NCBI GenBank assembly: GCA_016291905.1
Contig: JAEEZS010000067.1
Span: 71,926-135,925 of the forward strand
Origin: Bacteroidaceae bacterium
Lineage (GTDB): Bacteria > Bacteroidota > Bacteroidia > Bacteroidales > Bacteroidaceae
Direction: 5' to 3'
Length of the DNA stretch: 64,000 nt
Within the stretch, counting starts at the first letter, position 1. Each line of letters opens with the position of its first letter. Shown here in pieces: positions 1 to 8,522 of the stretch. The position numbers were made by a program, and so were the translations under genes. The notes under the pieces were generated by a model, which searched no databases, had not been told where the DNA came from, and was given only the letters and a program-made list of their open reading frames with translations.

Positions 1-873
1 ATCGCGGTCATCTTCTTCACCTCCAAGCTGGCGGAGAACTCCGAGATTATCGCCATGTTCTCCACGGGCATCAGCTTCCACCGCCTCATGCGCCCCTACA
101 TGTTCTCGGCGCTGCTGATAGCCCTGTTTTCCTACGGCCTCGGCGCCTACGTCATTCCCAAGGGTAACGTGAAGCGCATCGCCTTTGAGAACAAGTACAA
201 GAAGAAGGTCATCATGGACACGGGGCACAACATCCAGTTAGAGGTGGAGGACGGCGTTATTGCCTACTTCGACCGCTTTGAGCGTGCCAACAGCACGGGC
301 TACCGTTTCCAGCTTGACCGTTTCGAGGGCAACACGCTGAAGAGCCACTTCACCGCCAAGACGCTCGTCTATGGCAACGACCCCGCGAACCCCGACAAGT
401 GGACGGCCAAGAACTGGCAGCTGCGCGACATCACCGACACGTTGGAGGTCATCACCAGCGGGCTCTCACGCGACACGGTGATTGCCATCCAGCCCTACGA
501 CCTGCTGGTTTCACAAGGGCAGCAGGAGACCATGACCACGCCCGAGCTGAAGCGCTACATCGACCGTCAGCGACGGCGCGGCATTGCCAACATCAAGGCC
601 TTCGAGATAGAGTACCACAACCGCATTGCCATCTCCTTTGCCGCCTTCATCCTCACCCTCATCGGCGTCAGCCTCTCCAGCAAGAAGGTGAAGGGCGGCA
701 TGGGCATGAACCTCGGCATCGGCATCGCCCTCTCGTTCGGCTACATTGTGTTCCAGACCATCTCGTCCACATTTGCCGTCAACGGCAACACACCCCCCGT
801 GGTGGCCGTCTGGATTCCCAACATCGTGTTCCTGCTCATCGGACTTTACCTCTATCACAAAGCACCGAAGTAG
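1..873 (+). CDS. LptF/LptG (YjgP/YjgQ) family permease, 5' end missing
   Basis: Probable inner-membrane subunit of the LptB2FG transporter, which extracts lipopolysaccharide from the inner membrane and passes it to the periplasmic bridge. The frame is open from base 1, so the gene begins upstream of the window; the ATG at 55 is internal. What remains is the rest of the first membrane block (FSALLIALFSYGLGAYVIP), a long soluble periplasmic region (about codons 55-200) and three C-terminal membrane segments (ISFAAFILTLIGVSLSS, LGIGIALSFGYIVFQ, IVFLLIGLYLYHK). That order, with a beta-rich domain between two membrane bundles, is typical of LptF/LptG. Which of the two it is cannot be told. It ends 43 bases before the helicase gene. 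Confidence 0.85.
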   Translation: MAVIFFTSKLAENSEIIAMFSTGISFHRLMRPYMFSALLIALFSYGLGAYVIPKGNVKRIAFENKYKKKVIMDTGHNIQLEVEDGVIAYFDRFERANSTGYRFQLDRFEGNTLKSHFTAKTLVYGNDPANPDKWTAKNWQLRDITDTLEVITSGLSRDTVIAIQPYDLLVSQGQQETMTTPELKRYIDRQRRRGIANIKAFEIEYHNRIAISFAAFILTLIGVSLSSKKVKGGMGMNLGIGIALSFGYIVFQTISSTFAVNGNTPPVVAVWIPNIVFLLIGLYLYHKAPK

Positions 874-874
874 G

Positions 875-902
875 TCATAGTTCATAATTCATAGTTCATA
901 GT
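875..902. repeat. Four 7-base direct repeats (TCATARt type)
   Basis: Units at 875, 882, 889 and 896 read TCATAGT, TCATAAT, TCATAGT, TCATAGT. They fill the short gap between the permease stop and the helicase start, followed by a T-run. Function unknown; probably low-complexity spacer. Confidence 0.6.
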
Positions 903-916
903 TTTTTTCATTATAG

Positions 917-2296
917 ATGTATTTCGACGAACTTAACCTAAACGATGATATCCTCGATGCACTCGATGCAATGAACTTCTCCGAGTGCACCCCCATTCAG
1001 GAGCAGGCCATCCCGCCGCTTCTCGAGGGGCGCGACCTCATCGGCATAGCCCAGACGGGTACGGGCAAGACGGCCGCCTACCTGCTGCCCGTCCTCAGCC
1101 GCCTCTCTGACGGAGGCTTCCCCAGCGATGCCGTCAATTGCGTCATCATGTCGCCCACGCGCGAGCTGGCACAGCAGATCGACCAGGCCATGGAGGGCTT
1201 CTCCTACTACGTCCCCATCAGCAGCGTGGCCGTCTATGGCGGCAACGACGGCATCCGCTTCGCCCAGGAGTGCCGCGGTTTCGAGCGCGGTGCCGACGTG
1301 GTCATTGCCACGCCAGGGCGGCTTATCAGCCATATCTCCCTGGGCAACATCGATCTCAGCCGCGTGTCGTTCTTTGTGCTCGATGAGGCTGACCGCATGC
1401 TCGACATGGGCTTTATTGACGACATCATGCAAATCGTCAAGCAGCTGCCGGCGGAGCGCCAGACGATGCTCTTCTCGGCCACCATGCCGGCAGAGATTCA
1501 GAAACTCGCTGCCACCATCCTGCGCGACCCCGTGGAGGTGAAGATTGCCGTCAGCCGCCCCGCCGAGGGCATACACCAGAGCGCCTTCGTCTGCCACGAG
1601 ACGCAGAAGCTCGGCATCGTCCAGCACATCTTCACCGAGAATCCCCCGAAGCGCGTCCTCGTCTTTGCCTCCTCCAAGCTGAAGGTGAAGGACATCGCCC
1701 GCGCCCTGCAGCGCATCGGGCGTGAGAAGGGGTTCACCGTGGGCGAGATGCACAGCGACCTCACGCAGGCCGAGCGCGACGAGATGATGCACCGCTTCCG
1801 TAACGGCCATATCGACGTCCTCGTGGCTACCGACATCGTGTCGCGCGGCATCGACATCGACGACATCCAGCTGGTGCTCAACTACGACGTCCCCCACGAC
1901 TGCGAGGACTACGTCCACCGCATCGGCCGCACCGCCCGTGCCGGCAGCGAGGGAGCGGCTGTCACCTTCGTCAACCGCGACGACCAGTCGCGCTTCCGCC
2001 AGATTGAGAAGTTCATCGGGCGCGAGGTGGAGAAGACGCCCGTCCCCGCCGAGCTGGGCGAGGCCCCCGACTATGCCCCCCATGCGTTCGACAAGAGCCG
2101 TCGCGGGCGCCATCGCGGAGGCAAGGGCAGGGGAGGAAAGGGGAAGAAACAGCCCCATGCAGAGTCCGCAAAGATGCAGCATGCCCCGTCGCAGCCCCCG
2201 ACAGGCACGTCCGGACAGGAGGCGAAGGCAGCCTCTCCCGCCAAGAAAAAACGCCGTCACCGCCGCAAAAGCAACCCCTCCGCTCCGCAGGAGTGA
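917..2296 (+). CDS. DEAD-box ATP-dependent RNA helicase (RhlE-like)
   Basis: Unwinds RNA duplexes with ATP, with a likely role in ribosome assembly or RNA turnover. All core motifs are visible in 459 residues: Q motif FSECTPIQ (21-28), Walker A AQTGTGKT (45-52), PTREL (80-84), TPGR (132-135), DEAD (156-159), SAT (187-189) and HRIGRTARAG (334-343). After about residue 390 comes a low-complexity basic tail rich in Arg, Gly and Lys (RRGRHRGGKGRGGKGKK, then KKKRRHRRK), usual for RhlE-type helicases and likely to bind RNA. The ATG at 917 puts the Q motif at its normal distance from the N terminus. Long open frames on the opposite strand are shadows of its high-GC codons. Confidence 0.95.
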   Translation: MYFDELNLNDDILDALDAMNFSECTPIQEQAIPPLLEGRDLIGIAQTGTGKTAAYLLPVLSRLSDGGFPSDAVNCVIMSPTRELAQQIDQAMEGFSYYVPISSVAVYGGNDGIRFAQECRGFERGADVVIATPGRLISHISLGNIDLSRVSFFVLDEADRMLDMGFIDDIMQIVKQLPAERQTMLFSATMPAEIQKLAATILRDPVEVKIAVSRPAEGIHQSAFVCHETQKLGIVQHIFTENPPKRVLVFASSKLKVKDIARALQRIGREKGFTVGEMHSDLTQAERDEMMHRFRNGHIDVLVATDIVSRGIDIDDIQLVLNYDVPHDCEDYVHRIGRTARAGSEGAAVTFVNRDDQSRFRQIEKFIGREVEKTPVPAELGEAPDYAPHAFDKSRRGRHRGGKGRGGKGKKQPHAESAKMQHAPSQPPTGTSGQEAKAASPAKKKRRHRRKSNPSAPQE

Positions 2297-2556
2297 CGTC
2301 AGGCCGTGGCCGTCGGCCCGCGTGGCGCGGCTGGTGGAGTAACCGGCGCCCTCGGCGCTTCGGGAGGTGGGGAAACCTGCAAAGGGGGATGAAACGGACA
2401 TGGCATTAAGTTTTAGAAGTTAGACAATAAGGTTTTCTTAATCTTGATGCAAAAGGTGGTCTTTTCTGCAATATCTACCAAATAATTTCGCATAAAAATG
2501 TTAATTATTTACCAATTTTAACATTTTCTATAGTTGGTGCTTATTGAGGCAAGTTT

Positions 2557-2722
2557 GTTCTCTTTTTCTCCAATTCTCCTGTTCTCCTGCACCGCCTTTT
2601 TTATGCTCTCTATTTATATATAATTATGTATATAATATATATCATATAATATACTTTAGATTACTTTTTAGAAAAGAGGGTGCAGTTTTTCTCCTCGGAG
2701 GAGAACAGGAGAAAAAGAGAAC
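2557..2722. repeat. Inverted repeat of TTCTCCTG-type units around an AT-rich core
   Basis: The left arm starts GTTCTCTTTTTCTCC (2557-2571) and runs through three 8-base units TTCTCCAA, TTCTCCTG, TTCTCCTG (2566-2589). The right arm (2697-2722) is its reverse complement with 8 bases missing. About 105 bases of mostly A/T lie between. A 7-base-arm palindrome (TTCTCCT-CGG-AGGAGAA) overlaps the inner edge of the right arm. It could form a cruciform or a long RNA hairpin. Function unknown. Confidence 0.7.
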
Positions 2723-2749
2723 TTTTTGCCGTTGGAGCTTTTGCATTCT

Positions 2750-2812
2750 CCACGCCCCCTGTCGCCATGGCTACGCCCCCGGTCGCGCTCGCCACGCCCC
2801 CTTCTAAATGTT
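2750..2812. repeat. Three-unit 21-base degenerate tandem repeat
   Basis: Units start at 2750, 2771 and 2792, exactly 21 bases apart, each opening with CYACGCCCCC. Units 1 and 2 continue in similar fashion (TGTCGCCATGG and GGTCGCGCTCG); unit 3 decays after the core. It sits in a gap with no gene and is GC-rich against an AT-rich background. Confidence 0.65.
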
Positions 2813-3100
2813 AATATGCAGAGTCGTTTTTTGCAAAATGCAGCCTTTGAGCCTTTTAGCATGGAGCGAGTTGACTGTATTGGCAAAAAAAAGCACAAAA
2901 AAAACGTCGTTTTTCCTTGTGCGTCCGGATTATTTTTATTTCCTTTGTAGCGAAAACAGATGGGAGAAGAAGTGCCAAAAACATGGCCGGAACGAAGCAA
3001 AAATCCGCCCTGACGGGCAGTGCGGCAGCAGCAGTTTGGTGGAGAAACAGAGTGCCGCAGAGGTGGGGTGAAAAAAAAGATGAAAAAATGGCAGGTGGAG

Positions 3101-3132
3101 TTTGCAATTGTTGTTTTTTTGTCGTAACTTCG
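3101..3132 (+). promoter_or_regulatory. Bacteroidetes-type promoter for the AAA ATPase gene
   Basis: TTTG at 3101-3104, then 20 bases, then TAACTTCG at 3125-3132 (one mismatch to TAnnTTTG). The spacing is that of the Bacteroidetes primary sigma factor, and the start codon follows at 3158. Confidence 0.7.
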
Positions 3133-3157
3133 CAGCGGATTATCGCTTTTTCGGTAA

Positions 3158-4336
3158 ATGGAGGCATTTTATAAGACGCACGAGTACTTGCTGGCCCACA
3201 CTGAGGCGGCTGTCCGGCGGCAGTTGATGGACGAAATCAACTGGGACGACCGACTCATAGGCATCAAGGGCACTCGCGGAGTGGGGAAGACGACGTTCCT
3301 CATCCAGTATGCGCAGGAGCAGCGTCGCCACGACCTGTCGTGCCTCTACATCAACATGAACAACTTCTACTTCCAGGGCCACTCGCTGACGGACTTCGCC
3401 GATGCGTTTGTGCGGCGCGGCGGTAAGACGCTGCTGGTGGACCAGGTGTTCAAGATTCCCGACTGGAGTCGCCAGCTCCGCTTGTGCTACGAGCGCTACC
3501 CAAAATTGCAGATTGTCTTTACGGGCAGCAGCGTGATGCGCCTGAAGGACGAGAACCCCGTGCTGAACGGCATCGTCACGTCGTACAACCTGCGCGGCTT
3601 CTCGTTCCGCGAGTTCCTCAACCTGCAGGCCGGCACGCAGATCCCCTCGTACGGGCTGCAGGACATCCTGCTGCACCACGAGCAGATAGCCCGCCAGGTG
3701 CTGCCCACCGTCAACCCCATGCAGTACTTCCAGGACTACCTGCACCACGGCTTCTACCCCTTTTTCCTTGAGAAGCGCAACTTCGCCGAGAACCTGCTGA
3801 AGACGATGAACATGATGATGGAGGTGGACATCCTGCTCATCCAGCAGATAGAGCTGGGCTACCTGTCGAAGCTGAAGAAGCTGCTTTACCTGCTGGCGTC
3901 GGACAGCCACCGCTCGCCCAACGTGAGTGCCCTGGCCGACGAGATTGGGCTCTCGCGCGCCACGGTGATGAACTACATCAAGTACCTGGCCGATGCACGC
4001 CTCATCAACCTGGTCTACAAGCCGGGCGACGATTTCCCGAAGAAGCCCGCCCGCGTGCTGCTCCACAACCCCAACCTCGCCTACAGCATCTACCCCGTGA
4101 AGGCCGACGAGGACGACGTAGCAGAGATGTTCTTCGTGAACAGCCTCTGGAAGGACCACGTGGTGAACAAGGGCGAGATACCCGGCACGCTGTTCATCGA
4201 CAACCGCCACACGTTCCACGTCACCGCCGCGGTGCTGCCCCCCAGGGTGAGCCCGGGCATGTACTACGCCGTGGGCAAGAAGGAGAAGGGCCGCGACAAC
4301 CTCGTGCCCCTCTGGATGTTTGGACTGCTTTATTAA
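3158..4336 (+). CDS. AAA-family ATPase with DUF4143-like C-terminal region
   Basis: A 392-residue member of the AAA_14/DUF4143 group of P-loop ATPases, common in Bacteroidetes and of poorly known role. Walker A is GTRGVGKTT (38-46) and Walker B is TLLVDQ (91-96). The usual Glu after the Walker B Asp is Gln here, so hydrolysis may be weak or use another residue. FTGSS (121-125) fits the sensor strand and FSFREFLNL follows as in relatives. Residues near 250-285 (NVSALADEIGLSRATVMNYIKYL) read as a winged-helix segment, suggesting nucleic acid or partner binding. It has its own promoter and stands alone between a repeat-rich gap and nifJ. Confidence 0.8.
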   Translation: MEAFYKTHEYLLAHTEAAVRRQLMDEINWDDRLIGIKGTRGVGKTTFLIQYAQEQRRHDLSCLYINMNNFYFQGHSLTDFADAFVRRGGKTLLVDQVFKIPDWSRQLRLCYERYPKLQIVFTGSSVMRLKDENPVLNGIVTSYNLRGFSFREFLNLQAGTQIPSYGLQDILLHHEQIARQVLPTVNPMQYFQDYLHHGFYPFFLEKRNFAENLLKTMNMMMEVDILLIQQIELGYLSKLKKLLYLLASDSHRSPNVSALADEIGLSRATVMNYIKYLADARLINLVYKPGDDFPKKPARVLLHNPNLAYSIYPVKADEDDVAEMFFVNSLWKDHVVNKGEIPGTLFIDNRHTFHVTAAVLPPRVSPGMYYAVGKKEKGRDNLVPLWMFGLLY

Positions 4337-4394
4337 AGACGAATAGATATTAGACATAAAAACATTAACCATTAAAAAATAGTTTTTTAGGATT

Positions 4395-7300
4395 ATGGCA
4401 AAAGAAAAGAAACTGATCACTTGTGATGGCAACGAAGCTGCGGCTCACATCTCGTACATGTTTACCGAGGTGGCTGCCATCTACCCCATTACGCCCTCTT
4501 CGACGATGGCTGAGCATGTCGACGAATGGGCTGCTGCGGGACGTAAGAACATCTTCGGCGAGACCGTGATGGTGCAGGAGATGCAGTCGGAGGGAGGCGC
4601 CGCAGGCGCTGTGCACGGCTCGCTGCAGGCGGGTGCCCTCACCACCACCTACACCGCCAGCCAGGGCTTGCTGCTGATGATTCCCAACATGTACAAGATT
4701 GCCGGCGAGCTGCTGCCCTGCGTGTTCCATGTCAGCGCCCGCACATTGGCCTCGCACAGCCTCTGCATCTTCGGCGATCATCAGGACGTGATGTCCACGC
4801 GCCAGACGGGCTTCGCCATGCTGGCTGAAGGCTCCGTGCAGGAGGTGATGGACCTTGCCGGTGTGGCCCACCTGGCTACCATCAAGAGCCGCGTGCCCTT
4901 CGTGAACTTCTTCGACGGCTTCCGCACGTCGCACGAGATTCAGAAGATTGAGCGTCTTGACAACGACGACCTCGCTCCCCTCATCGACCAGCAGGCGCTG
5001 GCAGAGTTCCGTGCCCGTGCCCTCAACCCCGAGCACCCCGTCATGCGCGGTATGGCCGAGAACCCCGACACCTTCTTCACCCATCGCGAGGTGTGCAACA
5101 AGTACTACGAGGCCGTGCCCGACATCGTGAACGACTATATGAAGGAGATTGAGCGCCTCACCGGCCGTCACTACGCCCCCTTCACCTACTACGGCGCTTC
5201 CGATGCCGAGAACATCATCATCTGCATGGGCTCTGTCACCGAGGCCACACGCGAGGTCATCGACTACCTTGCCGGTCAGGGCAAGAAGGTGGGTATGATC
5301 AGCGTACACCTCTATCGCCCCTTCAGCGTGAAGTACCTCAAGGCCGTGCTGCCTGCCAGCGTGAAGCGCATCGCCGTGCTCGACCGCACGAAGGAGCCCG
5401 GTGCCCTGGGCGAACCGCTCTACCTCGATGTCGTCGAAGCCCTCTCCGACAGGAAGGACCTCACCATCGTGGGCGGACGCTATGGTCTCGGCTCACACGA
5501 CACCACCCCCGCCCAGATTCTGGCCGTCTATGCCAACCTGGAGCTTGCTCAGCCTAAGAACGGCTTCACCATCGGCATCGTCGATGACGTCACCTTCACC
5601 TCGCTGCCGCAGGGCAAGGAGATTGCCGTGGGCGGCGCAGGAATGTTCGAAGCCAAGTTCTACGGCCTTGGTGCCGACGGTACCGTGGGTGCTAACAAAA
5701 ACTCCGTTAAAATCATCGGCGACAATACCGACAAGCACTGCCAGGCCTACTTCTCGTACGACTCGAAGAAGTCGGGCGGCTTCACCTGCTCGCATCTGCG
5801 CTTCGGCGACAGCCCCATCCGCAGCACCTATCTGGTGAACACCCCCAACTTCGTCGCCTGCCACGTACAGGCCTATCTGCACATGTACGACGTTACCCGC
5901 GGTCTGCAGAAGAACGGCACGTTCCTCCTCAACACCATCTGGGAGGGCGACGAGCTGCAGCAGAACCTCCCCGCCAAGGTGAAGAAGTATTTTGCTGAGA
6001 ACAACATCAAGGTCTATTACATCAACGCCACGAAGATCGCTCAGGAAATCGGGCTCGGCAACCGCACGAACACCATCCTCCAGAGCGCCTTCTTCCGCAT
6101 CACCGGCGTCATCCCCGTGGACCTCGCCGTGGAGCAGATGAAGAAGTTCATCGTCAAGAGCTATGGCAAGAAGGGTCAGGACATCGTCGATAAGAACAAT
6201 GCCGCTGTGGACCGCGGAGGCGAATACAAGGAACTTGTTGTCGACCCCGCCTGGGCATCGCTGGAAGTCCCCGCTGCCGAGCGCAAGGACGAGCCCGCGT
6301 TCATCCACGAGGTGGTGCGTCCCATCAACGCCCAGGACGGCGACCTGCTGCCCGTCAGCGCCTTCAAGGAGAGCATCGATGGCACATGGCCCTCGGGTAC
6401 CGCAGCCTATGAGAAGCGCGGCGTCGGCACCTTCGTCCCCGTGTGGAACGTCGACAACTGTATCCAGTGTAACAAGTGTGCCTACGTCTGCCCCCACGCC
6501 TGCATCCGTCCGTTCGTCATGGACGATGCCGAGGCTGCCGGCTTCAGCGCACCCACCATCGAGCTGAAGGCTCCCGCCGCCATGAAGGGCATGAAGTTCC
6601 GTGTGCAGGTGGGCATCCTTGACTGCCTTGGCTGCGGCAACTGCGCCGACGTCTGCCCCGGCAAGCCCGCTACAGGCCCCGCCCTGCAGATGGTGCCGCT
6701 GGAAACACAGCTGGAAGAGGCTGCCAACTGGGACTACTGCGTGAAGAACGTGAAGTCAAAACAGCACCTCGTGGACATCAAGCAAAGCCCCAAGAACAGC
6801 CAGTTCGCTCAGCCGCTCTTCGAGTTCAGCGGTGCCTGCTCAGGCTGCGGCGAGACGCCCTACGTCAAGCTCATCAGCCAGCTCTTCGGCGACCGCATCA
6901 TGGCCTCCAACGCTACCGGCTGCTCGTCCATCTACTCCGGCTCCATCCCCTCCACGCCCTACACGGTGAACGAGAAGGGACAGGGCCCGGCTTGGGCTAA
7001 CAGCCTCTTCGAAGACTTCTGCGAATATGGACTCGGCATGGAGCTTGCCAACAAGAAGCTGAAACTGCGCCTCGTCCGTCTGATGACGGAGGCTCAGACA
7101 TGCACCTGCTGCTCCGACGAGCTGAAGGCTCTCTTCAGCGAATGGATTGAGAAGCGCAACGATGCTGATGCCACGAAGGTGCTCGCTCCGCAGATTATCG
7201 CCGGCTGCGAGGCTTGTGGCTGCGACACATGCAAGAAGATTCTCAGCCTGAAGGACTACCTCGTCAAGCGCAGCCAGTGGATTATCGGCGGCGACGGTGC

Positions 7301-7937
7301 CAGCTACGATATCGGCTACGGCGGTCTCGACCACGTCATTGCCACCGGCGAGGACGTCAACATCCTTGTGCTCGACACTGAAGTCTATTCCAACACCGGC
7401 GGACAGAGCAGCAAGGCCACGCCTCTTGGCGCTATCGCCAAGTTCGCTGCCAGCGGCAAGCGCGTGCGCAAGAAAGACCTCGGCCTCATCGCCACCACCT
7501 ACGGCTACGTCTATGTGGCACAGGTGGCCATGGGCGCCGACAACAGCCAGTGCCTCAAGGCCATCCGCGAGGCAGAAGCCTATCACGGCCCCAGCGTCAT
7601 CATTGCCTACGCTCCCTGTATTAACCATGGCCTGAAGAAGGGCATGGGCAAGAGCCAGGCAGAGGAAGCCGATGCCGTCGCTTGCGGTTACTGGCACCTC
7701 TGGCGCTACAACCCCGACCTCGAGGCACAGGGCAAGAACCCCTTCAGCCTCGACTCGAAGGAGCCCAACTGGGCCGAGTTCCAGAACTTCCTCAAGGGTG
7801 AGGTGCGCTACGCCAGTGTGCTGAAGCAGTACCCCGACGAGGCACAGGAGCTCTTCGACGCCGCCGAGCTGATGGCGAAGAAGCGCTATGCCTCCTACGT
7901 CCGTATGAGCAAGATGGACTGGTCGGCTGAAGAATAA
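4395..7937 (+). CDS. nifJ: Pyruvate:ferredoxin (flavodoxin) oxidoreductase
   Basis: Oxidatively decarboxylates pyruvate to acetyl-CoA and CO2, reducing ferredoxin; the main entry of pyruvate into anaerobic metabolism. The 1180 residues match the usual single-chain length of about 1170-1200. YPITPSS near residue 31 is the substrate-domain signature. Two ferredoxin-type motifs, CIQCNKCAYVCPHAC (about 690) and CLGCGNCADVCPG (about 745), bind 4Fe-4S clusters; CSGCGETPY (about 814) and later Cys residues supply the cluster near thiamine diphosphate, and GGDGASYDIGYGG (about 963) is the thiamine-diphosphate/Mg motif. Codons are strongly biased to C or G at third positions, as in highly expressed genes here. 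A strong terminator follows. Confidence 0.97.
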   Translation: MAKEKKLITCDGNEAAAHISYMFTEVAAIYPITPSSTMAEHVDEWAAAGRKNIFGETVMVQEMQSEGGAAGAVHGSLQAGALTTTYTASQGLLLMIPNMYKIAGELLPCVFHVSARTLASHSLCIFGDHQDVMSTRQTGFAMLAEGSVQEVMDLAGVAHLATIKSRVPFVNFFDGFRTSHEIQKIERLDNDDLAPLIDQQALAEFRARALNPEHPVMRGMAENPDTFFTHREVCNKYYEAVPDIVNDYMKEIERLTGRHYAPFTYYGASDAENIIICMGSVTEATREVIDYLAGQGKKVGMISVHLYRPFSVKYLKAVLPASVKRIAVLDRTKEPGALGEPLYLDVVEALSDRKDLTIVGGRYGLGSHDTTPAQILAVYANLELAQPKNGFTIGIVDDVTFTSLPQGKEIAVGGAGMFEAKFYGLGADGTVGANKNSVKIIGDNTDKHCQAYFSYDSKKSGGFTCSHLRFGDSPIRSTYLVNTPNFVACHVQAYLHMYDVTRGLQKNGTFLLNTIWEGDELQQNLPAKVKKYFAENNIKVYYINATKIAQEIGLGNRTNTILQSAFFRITGVIPVDLAVEQMKKFIVKSYGKKGQDIVDKNNAAVDRGGEYKELVVDPAWASLEVPAAERKDEPAFIHEVVRPINAQDGDLLPVSAFKESIDGTWPSGTAAYEKRGVGTFVPVWNVDNCIQCNKCAYVCPHACIRPFVMDDAEAAGFSAPTIELKAPAAMKGMKFRVQVGILDCLGCGNCADVCPGKPATGPALQMVPLETQLEEAANWDYCVKNVKSKQHLVDIKQSPKNSQFAQPLFEFSGACSGCGETPYVKLISQLFGDRIMASNATGCSSIYSGSIPSTPYTVNEKGQGPAWANSLFEDFCEYGLGMELANKKLKLRLVRLMTEAQTCTCCSDELKALFSEWIEKRNDADATKVLAPQIIAGCEACGCDTCKKILSLKDYLVKRSQWIIGGDGASYDIGYGGLDHVIATGEDVNILVLDTEVYSNTGGQSSKATPLGAIAKFAASGKRVRKKDLGLIATTYGYVYVAQVAMGADNSQCLKAIREAEAYHGPSVIIAYAPCINHGLKKGMGKSQAEEADAVACGYWHLWRYNPDLEAQGKNPFSLDSKEPNWAEFQNFLKGEVRYASVLKQYPDEAQELFDAAELMAKKRYASYVRMSKMDWSAEE

Positions 7938-7946
7938 CATCCAGAA

Positions 7947-7987
7947 GGGAAAACAAGGGCGGGAGGAATACTCCCGACCCTTTTCCC
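7947..7987 (+). terminator. Hairpin terminator after nifJ
   Basis: A nested stem: outer GGGAAAA (7947-7953) pairs with TTTTCCC (7981-7987), inner GGGAG pairs with CTCCC around the loop GAATA. It lies 10 bases after the nifJ stop. Confidence 0.8.
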
Positions 7988-8018
7988 ATTTTATCATTTA
8001 ATTCCATTTACATCAAGT

Positions 8019-8222
8019 ATGATTTCCACACTCTTTTTTCTGGCGGGTCTTTGCCTCACCGTCCTCGCTTGCGTTGAGATAGGCACATCTCCACTCCTTT
8101 CCAAAAAGAAAAAGGTTCTCTACATCATTCTTATGGCCATCAGCAATTGGATTGGCATTTTTGTCTATATTGTTTTTGGTCGCAAGAAGATTAGACCCAA
8201 GAATACCGAAGCCGCGAGCTGA
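8019..8222 (+). CDS. Small two-helix membrane protein (67 aa)
   Basis: Two hydrophobic helices (ISTLFFLAGLCLTVLACVEI and VLYIILMAISNWIGIFVYIVF) separated by a Lys-rich turn (SKKKK), with a basic C-terminal end (GRKKIRPKN). The form resembles the small PLDc_N-like or 'phospholipase_D-nuclease N-terminal' membrane proteins, but the match is by shape only. The next gene encodes a clear paralogue ending in the same W-I-G-[IL]...[FY]GRKK/GKKK pattern, and both are preceded by TTTTATCAT. Function unknown. Confidence 0.7.
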   Translation: MISTLFFLAGLCLTVLACVEIGTSPLLSKKKKVLYIILMAISNWIGIFVYIVFGRKKIRPKNTEAAS

Positions 8223-8264
8223 AGGTTACCCTTTATTCCATAACCCCCAAAACCCCATTTTATC

Positions 8265-8441
8265 ATGATTGCAAAAATCGTTTACATTGTTGGTGTCGTT
8301 CTGGCAGTCCTTGGCTGTATCGACATTTGGAAATCAAAGAAGTTAGAGCTCATCCCGAAGATTATCTTCATGGTGCTGCTCATCGTCACCAGTTGGATTG
8401 GCCTCCTTGTCCACTATCTCTACGGCAAGAAAAAACTCTGA
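8265..8441 (+). CDS. Small membrane protein, paralogue of the preceding gene (58 aa)
   Basis: ATG at 8265, stop TGA at 8439-8441, 58 codons before the stop. It begins MIAKIVYIVGVVLAVLGCID and ends SWIGLLVHYLYGKKKL. Two hydrophobic helices flank the basic turn WKSKKLELIPK. The arrangement and the C-terminal W-I-G...YGKKK match the 67-residue protein encoded 42 bases upstream, so this is a tandem duplicate. A bidirectional terminator follows. Too short for most gene finders; the paired conservation is the argument that it is real. Function unknown. Confidence 0.7.
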   Translation: MIAKIVYIVGVVLAVLGCIDIWKSKKLELIPKIIFMVLLIVTSWIGLLVHYLYGKKKL

Positions 8442-8464
8442 GCCGCGTAAAGGTGTAGAAAGTG

Positions 8465-8495
8465 AAGGGAGCATCAGAAAAACTGGTGCTCCCTT
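8465..8495. terminator. Bidirectional terminator hairpin
   Basis: AAGGGAGCATCAG (8465-8477) pairs with CTGGTGCTCCCTT (8483-8495), 13 pairs with one G-U, loop of five A/A-rich bases. It separates the two small plus-strand genes from the convergent minus-strand gene at 8523. Confidence 0.8.
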
Positions 8496-8522
8496 TGTGT
8501 CGTAGTATGGGTATGAACTCTA

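Larger units (their letters stand above)
2297..3157. other. 860-base non-coding, repeat-rich intergenic stretch
   Basis: No credible gene lies here; small frames read through homopolymers and repeats and show no family features. It holds, in order: a GC-rich tail after the helicase; a 10-base-arm inverted repeat at 2495-2504/2518-2527; inverted TTCTCCTG repeats around a very AT-rich core (2557-2722); a 17-base palindrome with 7-base arms near 2689-2705; three 21-base GC-rich units (2750-2812); a stretch rich in A-runs and T-runs; and a promoter just before the ATPase gene. Composition swings sharply between GC-rich blocks and almost pure A/T. Confidence 0.6.

Noticed and set aside
938-2401. 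Long minus-strand open frame opposite the helicase
   Set aside because: Its composition follows the helicase's C/G third positions; no domain, signal or promoter supports it, and the plus-strand gene has every DEAD-box motif.
2544-3174. Several small frames in the gap before the AAA ATPase
   Set aside because: They read through T- and A-runs and repeat units, differ in frame and show no coherent protein pattern.
3140-4432. 430-residue minus-strand frame opposite the AAA ATPase
   Set aside because: It is a shadow of the high-GC coding strand; its sequence is Val/His/Gln-rich noise.
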